From: Alligator mississippiensis
Lineage: Eukaryota > Chordata > Crocodylia > Alligatoridae
Length of the DNA stretch: 64,000 nucleotides
Direction of reading: 5' to 3'
Assembly (NCBI RefSeq): GCF_030867095.1
Contig: NC_081824.1
Span: 235,936,719-236,000,718 of the forward strand
Shown here: in pieces, positions 46,001-57,450 of the stretch
Layout of the letters: every line of letters starts with the position of its first letter
How positions within the stretch are numbered: the first letter of the stretch is position 1
The notes under the pieces: generated by a model
What the model was told of the DNA's origin: nothing
Database searches by the model: none
What the model saw: only the letters and a program-made list of their open reading frames with translations
Made by a program: the position numbers and the translations under genes

Positions 46001-49000
46001 GTGTTTTTAAAGAGCTTTATGGATCTTATTTTGTGACTGGTTAGGAGAAAGATTTTATTTCTATAAAGTACTAAATATTTTACAGGTGGTTAGTCTTATA
46101 TATACTTAGACTGCATTGCTATCGATATTCTTAGAGAACTTTTTTGGAGGAGAAATCTGGTACCTCAGCTATATAGAAATTTCAGGTGGCTCAGTACACT
46201 GAGGAACTGAATGTCCTTAGGGAGAGCATCAGGCTAGTATCAAAAATTTTACTAACATTACTTGTTGTTACAGAAGTATAGGGAGTTGGTTGCTTGGTAG
46301 CACTAGAGACTTCTACCTTAATAAGGTGGCAGTCTCGTTATGTTGACTCTTACTAAATGCTGACCTCACAGTAACCTGCTTCTTGGCAAAGTGGTGGAGG
46401 AGGCAGAGCATCTACTTCCTTGATTCTTTGTAGTTGGACTTATAACCAGGTAGACTACAGAGGCCATATAGTTGTGGAACAGATGGAGTCCCTGCCCTGC
46501 AGATGTTATAATACAAAATAGGAACAGGTGGCATGAACAGAGCTAAGGAGAAGCTAAAAAGGTTGGGGTGGAAGGGAAGGACGTGGGTCAATACAGTAAA
46601 ATCTTGCTGTCATTCTGGTGAATTCTGTTATTTAGCTGGTATCCAGAAATGTGCTAAGTCAGGTGAGGTGAGGTGAGGCTTACACAGTTTGTTCTTGGTT
46701 GTCTTGTGTTGGCCACCTTCAGGAAAGTGTTGCAGGCCCGTCTTGGAGAAGATGTTAATGGAGTAATATGGAATGACTGTAGAAATGGCAAATGAAGTTT
46801 CATGTTGGTCCTGTAAATGTGCATGGTTGTAGGGGAGGGGGAATTTTTTTTTTTAAGTAGCAGCCATGCAAACTCATTTTAGAATATGAAAATCAATCTG
46901 GATTCCTTCATTCTTATGTACCATTGCTAACAACAATAAAATGTCTTTGATAATGATTTGAGAGAAATGAGAAATAGTCTTTTGCCAGTGAAGCTGTATA
47001 GCCTTCATGGTATACCTTGAAATAACTGATTTAGACCTGTGTTTGGAAGTTTGTATATGTTCTCCAGAAGTATTTCCAGTCCATGTTAGAGCCTGTTTTC
47101 CTGTTCCTGGATTGTGTTGCCTCTGCAGTGCTAGCAGAAAGACTGTGTAATGACTTAATTTTGTCACTAGAGACCGCAAGTATGACTGTACCTAAATCCA
47201 AAACATATCTAATGAGTAAGTTATCATTTTTATAGTCTTTTTTTCTTTTTAGAGTACAGCTGTGTTTCAGAGAGATGTTTTTGGACAGTGTTTGATAGTC
47301 CCATGAAAGATCTAACTTAAAATATTTTGGTTTCCACATAATAATTTAGCTTTGTATCTCTTAATAACCTACCTTTCTATCCAAATAATTCCCTGTTTTA
47401 GTTTACTACATGAAGATTGCTTTCCTCATTGCAGATAGCTTTGCCATAAGAATTATTTTTTAACGGGAAGCCTTGCTTGCCAAAGTCCCAATTCTGCAAC
47501 CTGACACCTGTTACCAGGGTGGAAACTAGTTTTGCTGCTGCGTAGTTTTGTTATCATGCATACTTTGTTCTTGGGTTTACTTCTGTAGAAATCTCATCAT
47601 GAGTAATGGTGAGCGTAGGTTTAAAGGAGAAATTAACTAATGATTTGTCCTCTGTGAAAAAACAAATGAACTGTTCTGTCTTATCTGGTTGCAGGCAATG
47701 AATGTCTCTTGAATTTAGTGATTTCTGCTCTGTGGAAAGTCTTTACAGGAAAAAATCTTCTCCGCATATGTATTTGTTTAAGCATGTTAAAAGCATGGAA
47801 GATTTATAAAACTTCATTTCTGCCATATTCCTTGGAATAGAGTAGGGGTGGCCAGCCTGCAGCACCAGTGCTGCAAGTGACATGGGCAGCCCTTGTGAGT
47901 GGCATGTGACAGATCAGGGAGATAGGGCAGGGTGTGGAAAGCAGAGCAACAGATTAAGCAGGGGAATGGGATCAGAATGGCACCCCAAGAGGGTGAGGTG
48001 TTAACTTGTGGTACTTCTGCCAAGAAGGTTGACCCCCATTGTAACAAAGTGTTTTGTTTTGCTTTTCAAATTGTAGTGAAAGTGTGCATTCAGCCCTTTG
48101 AAAAATGGTAGACTTGGAAATTCAAAGAGAGGCTAGTTTAAAATGCAGGGAAAAATTTAAATTACCATGATTGTAATGAAGCATTGGATAATTACTTCAC
48201 GTGTGCCTACTTATATGTGTTTCAGTAAGCAACTTGCAACAATTTTTCCCTCTATTTCACATGCACTTATTGGAAGGTGTTCCCACTTTTCTGATGACCA
48301 AAAAAAAAGTTTTTATTTGTATTTCTGATATTTAGAGATTGTTTTAAGCTCTGAAATGAAGATTTCGATATGTCTCTAAATTTGTTACACATTAATTACT
48401 ATAATTTTTCTGTCAAAAAATAGATATGTTAGAGTGATGTTGTAGCTACATGCATCCAGGAATTGAGAGAGACAAGGACTTTTTCATGATATCTTTTATT
48501 GGACCAACTACATGGTTGAGATAAAGTTAGACAAGCTTTTGAATATAAGGCATTTTTCATCAGTTCTGTTGGTCCAATAATGGATGGACCAATAAATAAG
48601 GATGTTCACCCCAAAACATCCTTGCCCCTCTCAAAAAATGACCAGTCTCTTTGAATTTCTCTAAGGAATTGGCCTCAGCAGCTTCAAGTAGCAGTGAGTT
48701 CTTTGGTAAATTGTACCTGTGTAAAAATGTATTTCCTTTCTTGCTACTGAATTTGCTTTTGGTCAGTGCTGTTGAACATCTTTACATCTTTTCTTATGAG
48801 GCAGAGAGAAAAGAAAGCCCCAATCAGTAGCTCTGTACTGTTCATTCTTAATATATCTTTGTCATTTTCCCCACGTTTTATCCCTGTCCTCAGGTATGCA
48901 ATCCCAGTCTTTCTGTTTGAGATTTCCATTTTCCTTCCTGAATTCACTGTAATTTTGCAGCATCTTATTTCAGTTGGGTGGTACTGACTGCACACAGTAT

Positions 49001-52000
49001 AATGGATGAGGTCATGTTATTGATTTAAATACTGATACTATAGTTTTGATTTTTGCTACCCTTTCCTTCTTCATCTTAACATCTTGTTTGCTTTTTTTGG
49101 TTGTAGCTGCATGTAGAACTAGGGTATTCCTTGAGCAGTGACATCCAAGTCCCATTTTTTAGTTTATAAATGTAATTTAAAACCCCTGTTGGGCAAATAT
49201 GTAGTTCAAGATTTTCACCAAAATAAGTAGTACTTTTCATTTATAAACCTTAAACTTCATTTGCTGTCATTGGCTGCTGACAGACATGAGGGGAAAAAAA
49301 AAAACCAGCACTTTCCTGAAATAGGAAGCGCATTAGTTTGACCCAGCTTCCCAGTGTCTGTATTGGTTGGGCACTTCAGCTGGGCTTTTTGACCTCTTTA
49401 TCTAATAGCTGATTCAATCAGCTATTAGATACAAGCGCCAAAAAGCCCTGCTGAAGTGCACGATCTATACAGACATTGGGTGAGCTGGGTCAAATTAACG
49501 CGATGCCTCTTTTAGGCATGTGCTGTTTTTGGTGCAGGGGTGTGCCAAGCTGAAAATTAAGTGCTGTTGTTATTTTTTTTTTTTTTTCATGCCTGTAAGC
49601 AGCCATTGTGCCCATTTAATTTGGTTTGGTTAGAACCCACTGAAGTTCTTTCCAATCCTTGATGGACTTGGCTAGCTGAAATAACTGTCATCTGCAAATT
49701 TTGCTGTGTCACTGCCCAACAGATTGATAATAAATTAGTAACATGAACATAGAAGCACTCATGATTAATTTTTCATCATGATGAATATTGACCATTTATT
49801 TTTCCTGTTTCCCGTCTCTTAGCCAGCTTTTGATTAGCAACAATACTTTTTATATACCTACTAAAGTAATAGTTATTTGAAAGTCTGATCCCCCTTATTT
49901 CCTGTTTTTCTGACATTCAAACAATCATGATAATTCATAAGATGTTGTCTTCCAGTGCAGTAACTGTGTCTGTTGTATTGTTCTCAAAGACATCTTGGTT
50001 TCTGAGTACCTCATCTTTGTTACCAGGGAGGGAAAAACAAGCCTCTGATGATGAATGCTGTAAACAGAAAATTGCTTTCTCATCAATATTGGCATAATTC
50101 ATCTTCCTTCATCACTCTTTTTAAGCTGTGGTGATCCAGCCATTCCTTTTAAGGTTTCCTGCTTTTGAAATATTTCTTGTTTAATAGGTTTAATTGCTCT
50201 TTAATCTCCATTTTATCCCTCCTGATTTACTTGTGAGCTATCGTTCACTGTTATTCATGCTCTCGTTTGTCAGCTTCAATAAGGTTAGATACCCATATTT
50301 TAAAAGATTTCTAGTTCTTTTGAATATGCACTCAGACCTTGTCATAAAACAGATTTGTGTACTACTTTCTTTTTTGTTTAGAGGTCGGTGTGTGTGCTTT
50401 CTGAGATTAGCATTTCTTTAAGATGTATTCATGTCTCTTCCTTTACTCTTAACTTTAGGGATTTATTTTTTACTAGCCTCCTCATTTTTTTTGAAATATG
50501 CCTTCTAAAATGATGTCGGTATCTGGGTTTGGTTTTTTTTTGGGGGGGGGGGGGGGGGGCGGGTTCTCTGCCTCATCTCAGAAGGTGCTGAGTCTAATTA
50601 TATTGTGTCAATTCTTAGTGGCCCAGCTGCTGAAAGGAATAATCTAAAGATAAGAGGCTATTCTTGAATTAACTGTTTTAAGAAGCTATAATTTAAATTA
50701 AGAAATTATTTCTTTAAACTTTGTCCTTTTGGACCATTTGACTTGTGTATTTCTGAATAGCTGACTCTATTATCATTTTAGACTTTGCTGCTTGTCCTAT
50801 TTTGGCCGTTCTGAATATGTTTCAATATTGCAATCAATGTCCTTTCCTTGATGTGGAGGCTGGTAGTATAGGCCTAGTCTATGCTATATGAATATTTTCA
50901 AGGATCAGTAAGTTTTCTGGCAATTAGATGCTTGATTGTGACAACATCTTTAGTAATGTTAAATAACTTGAAAAGTTAAATGTGAACTGTCCTGTTCTCC
51001 CTCCCCTCCCCCCCCCCCCCCCCGCCTTAGATTTCTGCCAGTAACTTATGGTTTCTTAAGCAAAGGCCACATGCATGCTTCTTAATAGGAAGCTGGCAAC
51101 TACAATGAAGTTGGTCTTGTTCTTCCAAACTACTTTTCCTGAGTCAGGAAGGATATTGCTCTGGAGTGCAGATGGCTAACCAGAAAGTTTCATAACCTTT
51201 AGTGCCTCAGAGAGAAACAGTTGCCAAAATAAGCCAATAAGAAGGCATTATTCTGCCCACAGTTTTGATCAGTTCTTTGCCATCTTACCTGGAAAGATGA
51301 GAAATTTTCTTGCAATTAAAGGAATTCAGATTAATCACAGAATACAGCCAGATTTGATTTACTAAGGCATCCACCACCCAAAACTAATTTGCTAATAACT
51401 AAGCCTTTGCAGATGCAGCAGTGGATGTAACAATTAGAGGTGCACCAATACATTGGTCCCAGCTGTCGGCTTTTTTTGGCTGATGGGGCCAATAATGTCA
51501 TTGATAAACGGTGTGTGCATATGTGCAGCTGCAGCATGCAAACAGCCAGGAACGCAGCCAGGCATCTTGGAGAACAGCATCTGGCTGGTAAGACTGTGGG
51601 GGAGAAGAGGCATAGGGGAGGGAAGGGGCGTGGTGGGGGCAGATTGAGGCCCCCATGGTGAGGGAGGGAGTGGGGCTGGGGTGGGGTGTGGGATGGAGCT
51701 GGTGGCTTGCCCGGGGTGGGGGGCAGCTCCCACTGCTTCACACACCCACAGGGGGCATGTACCCCCCCAGATCTGTGCACAGGGTGAGGACGGGCTGCCC
51801 ACTGTGTGCTTGTGTTTGGGGGCTGCACCGGGCTTTTTGTGGCGACTGTGTTTAGGCTGGGCGGGGTGGGTGGTGGCGGCACTGGGAGGGGAACTACAGG
51901 TGGGCTAGTGCTACTGATGTAGCTGCCTATAATCCACCTCCCAGCACCGCTGCTGCTCGCCCTACCCAGCCCAAGTGCAGCTCCTGAGCGCACAGCAGGC

Positions 52001-55000
52001 ACCCTGCCCTCAGCCTATGCACAGATCTAGGGGGCACATGCTCCCTATGCCTCCCCTGGGGGTGCATGCTGTGGCAGGTACTGCCCCTACCCCCTGCACT
52101 CCCTGGACAAGCTGCCAGCTCCATCCTGTGCCCTGCCCTGGCTGGGCAGTGCTCGTCCCTGCCCCAGCCCGACTCCCTCCCTCACCATGGGGGCCTCAGT
52201 CTGCCCCCTCCATGCCCTTTTCCCCCAACAGACATACCAGCTCAACACTGCTCTTTAAGCTGCCGGGCTGCATATTGGCAATTGGATTGGTATCGGCCAA
52301 TATGGCTGGTCAATCAGCCATCGGTATCAACCCAAAAAATCTTTAATCTTTATTGGTGCATCTTTTCTTTGTCTTTCATCACTGCTGCATATGACTCTAA
52401 AATGTGTATGCATCTTTGTCATGATCAGTTAGACTTGTTCTGAGATTTCTACCAGCCATTCTGCCATCTTTGGTCTTAGTGCAGATATTGCAGAGCCTCT
52501 CTAAACGTAAGAGACTTAAGAGGCCTGTGAAGTCACAGTCAGGAAAGGTTCCTGGCATCCTTCTTATTGTTTCACTCATTATTTCCTCTGTCAGGCCAGT
52601 TTTATATTGCAGTCCTTTAGAATTGCCTGCTTTCCAGTTTTGGAATGTAATGGTAGAATTCTGTTTTCCTTTGTGTATTTAATTATTAGTTTTCTAGCCA
52701 TGTAATTGGTGGTTTTGCCTCTTAGGTGCAGGTAGCAATTCAACTGTGGATATATAAGTGTGTGTGTAGACTGAGCATGTGCTATAGGTTACACAGTAGC
52801 TAGGTGTGTGTGCATGTACCTGAGTGTAAGACCTGGAAAAATGTTGGAAAGGGGAGAGGAGTCCTAATGGTTGAGTGGTTGTGGCACTTGCTTAGGAAGC
52901 CAGAGACCCAGGTTCTAGGCTTTTCTCAGCCAGAGGGTGTGAATCTTTGTCTCTGATATCATAGCACAGTGGTCTAACCACCACACCACAGGTTAACCAT
53001 TATTTAGTCCCCTCTCCAGTACTTCTTTTGAAGGCTGAGCACCTGCCCCTTGCATTTAGTGATTGTTGTACAAAATGGATGGAGAACAATGAAGCGTGGA
53101 AATTACTGCAATCTTGGGAGTAAGGGTCCAGGTTAGAATCCAAAGCTTGCTCCCTTCCAAGCCAGTAATTTTCTCACCAAGTCATAACCCTTTTGGTTTA
53201 TTCTCTTCCTCTGGCCCCACGTGTCTCTTGTGACTTTAAAAGGAGCACTGGAGAGGGGACTGGTTAATGCCTAACCTACAGTTTGGTAGTTAGAGCACGG
53301 TGCTAGGAGGCCAGTGCCACAGTTCAAAACCCTTCTGGACAAAGGGAGCTTTGAAACCCAGGCCTCTAGCCTACTTAGCTATTGGAGCTGCAGTATGGGA
53401 GATTTATCTTCTATCTAACACCCATTAGTAGGGATCTACTGAAATCAAGGAGGTAGGTGGCCCATTTCACAAGCCGATTGCAGCACTGGCCGCCATTTTC
53501 ATGAGCTTATTGTGGCAGGGGCTCTGGTGGTCCCACCCCTCACCATTCATTGGCTGAGGGCTATCAATCGTGAACCCACCCCTCACTACTGATTGGCCAA
53601 GAGGGCTGTCTGACATGTGGCCCTGCCCCTAACTGCTGATTTTCTGAGAGGTGGGGCTGCATGAAAGACAGCCCTCTTAGCCAATCAGTGGCAGAGGGAG
53701 GAGCAGGCAGTCACCATCTTGGCTGCTCCCCTTTGTGCTGGTGGCTTCCTCCCAGCAGGCTGTGGGGCCTGGCTGCAGCAGCCATGAGAACTGATGGTGA
53801 GTCAGCATTTTATTTTTAGTAACTTTTTTTTTTTTGTGGATTTTGTGGACAGTGCCCAATTTGCAGTTTCTACAATCACAAATTGTATAGGTCACTACCC
53901 ATTAGTCATGAGTTTCTGACCAGCTTCATTTTCTTGTCTTAGACCTAGGTATGTGTCCAGAATGGGTACACTGATGTAGCCCAGTTAGTGTGTAGCCTAC
54001 TGTGCATGCTTAAGTCTACACACGTTTGTGTGCCTACACTGCCTAAGCACCAAAAAAAAGCCACACGTGTCTAGAAAACTGCTATTTATGCACGTGAAAG
54101 AAAATAGAATTCTACCCAGAGTCTCTACACTTCTGCCAATGGTTTTAGTATTGAGCATTTTATCTCTTTCCTTTTTTTCCCTTTTACTACCACCAGAAGA
54201 CAAGGGTGACCCAAATCCTCATACGCAAAATCATTTTGCCTTTCTCTTCAGCGCACAGTTATGTTGGTCCAGCCTGTGATCACTTTTGAAGATCCTGCTG
54301 TTATCATGGTACCTACAGATAAGGATTTCCAGGGCAGGTTGCAAAAGAATATAATTCATTCCCCAGCAAAAGGTCTACTTTATCTACTGATATTCTGGGA
54401 TTCTCACAGACTTCAGGGCCTAGTTATGTAACTATCTGGTAGCCAACTTTATCTTGTAACTATTATTTGTGACTTCTGTCAGTGCCAGAAAGTACCCATA
54501 TCAAAGAGCATTGAGAAGTTTAAAGTCCAAGTACTGGGAACCACTAAGGTAGAAACCCAGAGATGGAAAGATTAAATCAGGGTGCTGAACCCCAGTCCAC
54601 GCACCATATCTGGCCCATTACCCCATGTCATCTGGCCCGTGAGGCTCCACGCAGGTCTGGGAATTTGGTGGCAGGAGAGTGTTGACAAATTTTCAGACCC
54701 ATGGGAAGACCCAGGCCCTGCATGCTGCCTTGGCTGCCCAATCCTGGTGCCCATGGACCAAATTATTAGTTTTTGCCACTAGCGCGGTTAGGCTTGATTA
54801 CCTGGTACTCTGATCATTACCTTTCTCCTTTTGATGCTTCAGTTCCAACATTGGTTTACAAGCTCAGTCCTCAAATCAGTACAGTTAGAGGGTAGTGCTT
54901 TCTACCATATGATACGTAGTATTTTGTGCTTTCACAAAGTTAATGGTAAAATATTTTTCAGGGCAGCTTATATTTTAATATTTGTAGTGCATTTAATATT

Positions 55001-56729
55001 TTGGGAGTCTCCTTGGTTATTTAATTCTCCTGTGGAATTTTGTGAGGACAATAGTGTTTCATGGTCTTATACCTCTAGTTATCAACTTTATATGTAGGGA
55101 GAAAGATGTTGTTTTTTTCTCCCTAAAACAACCTTAAAATGTGGTTATAATAGAACAATACCATAATTGTCAAGATATAGTTTTAAGATTAGATGTCTTG
55201 CTGGGGCTGGAAACCTGGACTTGCATAAAATACTAATAAGTACCGTCACATTCTTTTAAACAGTGTCCTAGATTTCTAATTAAAAAGAAAAAATATTATT
55301 GCCATGCTTGTATTTTAATGGCTTTTTAAATTTTAATTTTACTTTCTGCGTTCAACTAAGGAACCCTTCGGCATAAAAGGGCTGCCATTTTTAATGGAAT
55401 TAAAATGTTGATTAATTGCTGCTTAAGTTAGGTAGCTGCTTGGTCTTTTGTGGGGGTGAGGGGCAAGGAAAGACTGTTTTTAAAGACTTCTGACCTCTTA
55501 AGTGGCTGGCTTGTCATGTAGCAGTCTCATAGGAGGAGGATAATGTGTGTGGTGGGAGGGAACAAAAGACATTGCAGTGGAATAAAGGAGTTGGTCTGCA
55601 GCCTCCTTCCCTCCAAGGCAGTGCATTTGCTGCTGCCTGCTCCATGCTTCCCCACTTTGGAAGCCTTACAGATTATAGCAGGGGTTGTCAGCTGGGGGTA
55701 TGTGTACCCCTGGGGGTACTTTGAAAGTTCCCAGGGGGTACACGGGGCTGAGTGAGGACAAAGCACCACCACCCCATGCCACTGGCTCATAGGAGCAGAG
55801 CCAGGGTGGGGCGAGAGCAGGGCCGCAGAGATGCCATGTTGCTACCACTTTTCACCCCCGCTTGGCATCCACCCCTCATCCCCCACTTAGTGACTGGGGG
55901 TACACTAATCTGCATCCGGCCACCTGAGGGTACAATGGTCGAAAAAGGTTGAAAACCCCTGAATTGTAGAATCACCATATTTTTGTAAGCAATGTCTAAA
56001 TTCTCATTTTGTCACACACTTAGTGCATCAGTACAGCATAAAATAGGGACTTTCCTATGTAATTTAGGTTTGTTGCACAAAGAATCTTGAGTGTAATTAA
56101 AGATTATACTTTGAAAATTCATCACAAATTAACTGTTTAGTGTCTTTGTCAGATTTTCTAACTACAAAGGAAACTAAATTTACCATGAAAAGGTTCTAGG
56201 AGGAACAGTGTACTTTTGCAACGCTGCTTTTAAAAAGTTTTGGGATGTGGTGGCTTAATCTAGTTTAGTATAGTTGTACAATAATTAGAGTTTACTGTTT
56301 TGAAAAAACAGGGTAAGAAGAGGGGAAAAAAAACTATGATAAATTATTCTTTGATGGGTGACTGCTTTATTAAGCTACTGCATTCTAACGTAGATTTGTC
56401 TTATTGTAATCAAACAAATATGAATCATATTTTTGGAAGGTTCTAAATAATTTTATACTACTAATTAACAGTATAGCCATACATATTTAATCAAAATATA
56501 TTCATAAAGCCAATGAAATTATTTAATTACAACAATTTATCTGAAAATGTCTAAACTTAAATTTAATCATAAGTGGGATTTGAAATGTAAATGCAAGTTT
56601 TTGTACAATATTGGGTTATGGCTGTATCACTATTGTATTCCAATATGTAAATATTTTTCTCCTTTTTCTAGGCTCGGAATGTTAACACTGGTGAGCTAGC
56701 AGCGATTAAAGTAATAAAACTAGAACCAG
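42932..56729 (+). CDS. MAP4K3: MAP4K3 (GLK), first two coding exons; gene continues beyond window
   Basis: Exons 42932-43033 and 56672-56729 join in frame to the first 53 residues plus one base. The protein opens [20 protein letters not shown], then the kinase glycine loop [11 protein letters not shown] (24-34) and AAIKVIK with the ATP-anchoring lysine K47. From NPQEDF on it matches remembered human MAP4K3 almost perfectly; the first residues differ (human MNPGF) and the start is two residues longer. MAP4K3 is a GCK-class Ste20 kinase acting on JNK, PKC-theta and amino-acid-dependent mTORC1 signalling. The human protein is about 890 residues, so only the kinase N-lobe start is here. Confidence 0.96.
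43190..43480 (-). mobile_element. CR1 LINE fragment, minus strand
   Basis: On the + strand it reads CATCCGTCTAGTCCAGCCCC, CGCCTCTCTGGGTAACCTGT and TAAACTTCCCTTGCTTCAAC, the complement of the CR1 3' region (AAGCAAGGGAAGTTTA... then ACAGGTTACCCAGAG). It lies directly downstream of the CpG island. It is broken by a C29 tract. Confidence 0.75.
43296..43324. repeat. Poly-C tract of 29 bases
   Basis: An uninterrupted run of 29 C inside the reverse CR1 fragment. It is prone to length error in sequencing and could form an i-motif/G-quadruplex. Confidence 0.9.
43700..43975 (-). mobile_element. hAT-type fragment
   Basis: On the minus strand the end reads AGAGGTGGGCACATTCAAGA then TCTGGCTTGTGGACTGATGT. 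The same order occurs on the + strand at 45562 (CAGAGGTGGGCATGTTCAAG, ATCTGGCTTGTGG). The inner boundary is approximate. Confidence 0.6.
45562..45720 (+). mobile_element. hAT-type fragment
   Basis: Begins CAGAGGTGGGCATGTTCAAG and continues GATTGATGTTGCTGGGGG; partner of the copy ending at 43975, opposite orientation. The right boundary is not determined. Confidence 0.6.
47843..48041. mobile_element. hAT-type MITE, about 200 bp
   Basis: Left end TAGGGGTGGCCAGCCTGCAG; complement of right end CAATGGGGGTCAACCTTCTT. Interior GAGGTGTTAACTTGTGGTAC. Same family as 29385-29650, inverted. Confidence 0.6.
48433..48565 (+). repeat. Interspersed repeat R1
   Basis: GATATCTTTTATTGGACCAA, then CAAGCTTTTGAATATAAGGC and TTCATCAG, the same ordered blocks as 15190-15322 and 60275-60388. 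Confidence 0.5.
49272..49604. mobile_element. Palindromic MITE, 333 bp
   Basis: Terminal inverted repeats GGCTGCTGACAGACATGA and, complemented, GGCTGCTTACAGGCATGA, each followed by an A-run and CAGCACTT. A near-perfect inner palindrome at 49324-49507 (TTTGACCCAGCTTCCCAGTG against its complement TTTGACCCAGCTCACCCAAT; GCACTTCAGCTGGGCTTTTT against GCACTTCAGCAGGGCTTTTT; ATCTAATAGCTGA in both) turns at about 49416. Flanking ATT on both sides may be a 3-bp target duplication. Non-coding. Confidence 0.75.
50542..50559. repeat. Poly-G tract of 18 bases
   Basis: T9 then G18 in MAP4K3 intron 1. Compositional; length uncertain. Confidence 0.9.
51008..51023. repeat. Poly-C tract of 16 bases
   Basis: Run of C preceded by CTCCCCTC. 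Compositional; length uncertain. Confidence 0.9.
51435..52366. mobile_element. hAT foldback element, about 932 bp
   Basis: Left end TAGAGGTGCACCAATACATT; complement of right end AAAAGATGCACCAATAAAG. The arms are mirrored throughout: GGCCCCCATGGTGAGGGAGG at about 51649 against its complement at about 52168-52190, and CAGATCTGTGCACAGGG at 51768 against GCACAGATCTAGGGGGCA at 52019. No clear target duplication is seen at this copy. Long frames on both strands come from the G/C-rich arms. Confidence 0.82.
52861..53412. repeat. Four tRNA-like modules in alternating orientation
   Basis: Pairs at 52861-52996 and 53272-53412. Forward arms ATGGTTGAGTGGTTGTGGCA and GTTTGGTAGTTAGAGCACGG; reverse arms, complemented, GTGGTGTGGTGGTTAGACCA and AGCTCCAATAGCTAAGTAGG. 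Between the pairs, CTGGAGAGGGGACT at about 53249 is the complement of the AGTCCCCTCTCCAG at about 53007, so the inverted symmetry extends beyond the tRNA-like part. Same family as 33355-33935. Confidence 0.6.
53429..53897. mobile_element. hAT MITE with perfect 8-bp TSD and CCAAT boxes
   Basis: Left end TAGGGATCTACTGAAATCAA; complement of right end TAGTGACCTATACAATTTG. Perfect flanking octamers CCCATTAG (53421-53428 and 53898-53905). The interior holds an inverted repeat (CTGATTGGCCAAGAGGGCTG at 53590 against the complement of about 53668-53690) and three CCAAT/ATTGG motifs (53549-53553, 53592-53596, 53681-53685). Confidence 0.88.
54578..54781 (+). mobile_element. hAT-type MITE
   Basis: Begins CAGGGTGCTGAACCCCAGTC and continues ATCTGGCCCATTACCCCATG; complement of the right end CTAGTGGCAAAAACTAATAA. 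Same class as 27116-27400. Confidence 0.6.
55679..55961. mobile_element. hAT MITE, 283 bp, 6/8 TSD
   Basis: Left end CAGGGGTTGTCAGCTGGGGG; complement of right end CAGGGGTTTTCAACCTTTTT. Flanks GATTATAG (55671-55678) and AATTGTAG (55962-55969) agree at 6 of 8. Confidence 0.8.
56672..56729 (+). CDS. MAP4K3: MAP4K3 exon 2 (VAIK lysine)
   Basis: 58 bases after CTTTTTCTAG; donor CAG/GTAAGC. It encodes [19 protein letters not shown] plus one base. The AAIK lysine is the conserved ATP-phosphate contact of protein kinases. Confidence 0.96.
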
Positions 56730-56999
56730 GTAAGCACATTTTTTTTGTGTGTGTTAGACATGCTGATTTTTGTTTCATCTGTCTGACTGAATCAGTTAAA
56801 TTCATTTTTTTTTTCTTGAAGAGTTCCCAGGGCGGATCTTTAGGTATTTTTATAATAGTTAATTCCATGCAGCCTCTCTTCAGTTTATGTAAGCTTGTGA
56901 GCAGAAAAATAAACACAATTGAAAGAAACATAATCGTATAAGAACATTTTAAATCTCTTATAGTGCTCCTTTCCATTTCTTTGTATTGCTAGTTCCAGT

Positions 57000-57450
57000 T
57001 ATGGTACTGCTGTCTTTCCATAATATACCGGGGTGCAGGAGGTGCATGGTATATTGGGTTACATATAATGGAAAGATACAAGCACAGCTTTCAAATATTT
57101 TCACTACGCATCAGGTATTGGGGTCCTTAAAGATGTTAAATTTGTGTGGTGAATTGCATATGCCATACATTCAGCCAATTTATGGTACAATAAAATGGCA
57201 AACCAGCCATGAAGATGTTCCAGCTGGATCATAAGGATTGGGCACAGGAGAGCTCCAGGGTCTGGGACACAGCTGCCTGCTACCTGACCACCAGAATAGG
57301 TTGAGGGCAGCCCTGGATCCTAGCTGGGCCCTGGCAATCGTATGATTGGAATTTTAGGCCCCATCCCAAAAATCATACATCCTTGCCATGCCATAAAATT
57401 CCTCAGATCCCAATTGTGCCATTATACTAATGTCTGCCAGGGACCTTAAG
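57000..57450. repeat. Degraded MITE-like sequence
   Basis: Inverted blocks TCTTTCCATAATATA near 57013 and TATAATGGAAAGA near 57064. It ends with CATAAAATTCCTCAGATCCC and ATGTCTGCCAGGGACC, resembling 36940-36960 and the CCCTGGCAGACAT terminus at 526. Boundaries are not resolved. Confidence 0.35.

Larger units (their letters stand above)
43034..56671 (+). other. MAP4K3: MAP4K3 intron 1
   Basis: 13,638 bases. Contents: a reverse CR1 (43190-43480) with a C29 tract; hAT fragments (43700-43975, 45562-45720); hAT-type MITE 47843-48041; repeat R1 at 48433-48565; palindromic MITE 49272-49604; G18 tract at 50542-50559 and C16 tract at 51008-51023; hAT foldback 51435-52366; tRNA-like modules 52861-53412; hAT MITEs 53429-53897, 54578-54781 and 55679-55961. 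43980-45560, 45720-47840 and 49610-51430 show no gene; 48600-50300 has the flavour of an ancient LINE-like repeat but I cannot identify it. Confidence 0.75.

Noticed and set aside
51331..52002. 223-codon minus-strand frame
   Set aside because: Runs through the palindromic hAT element 51435-52366; compositional.
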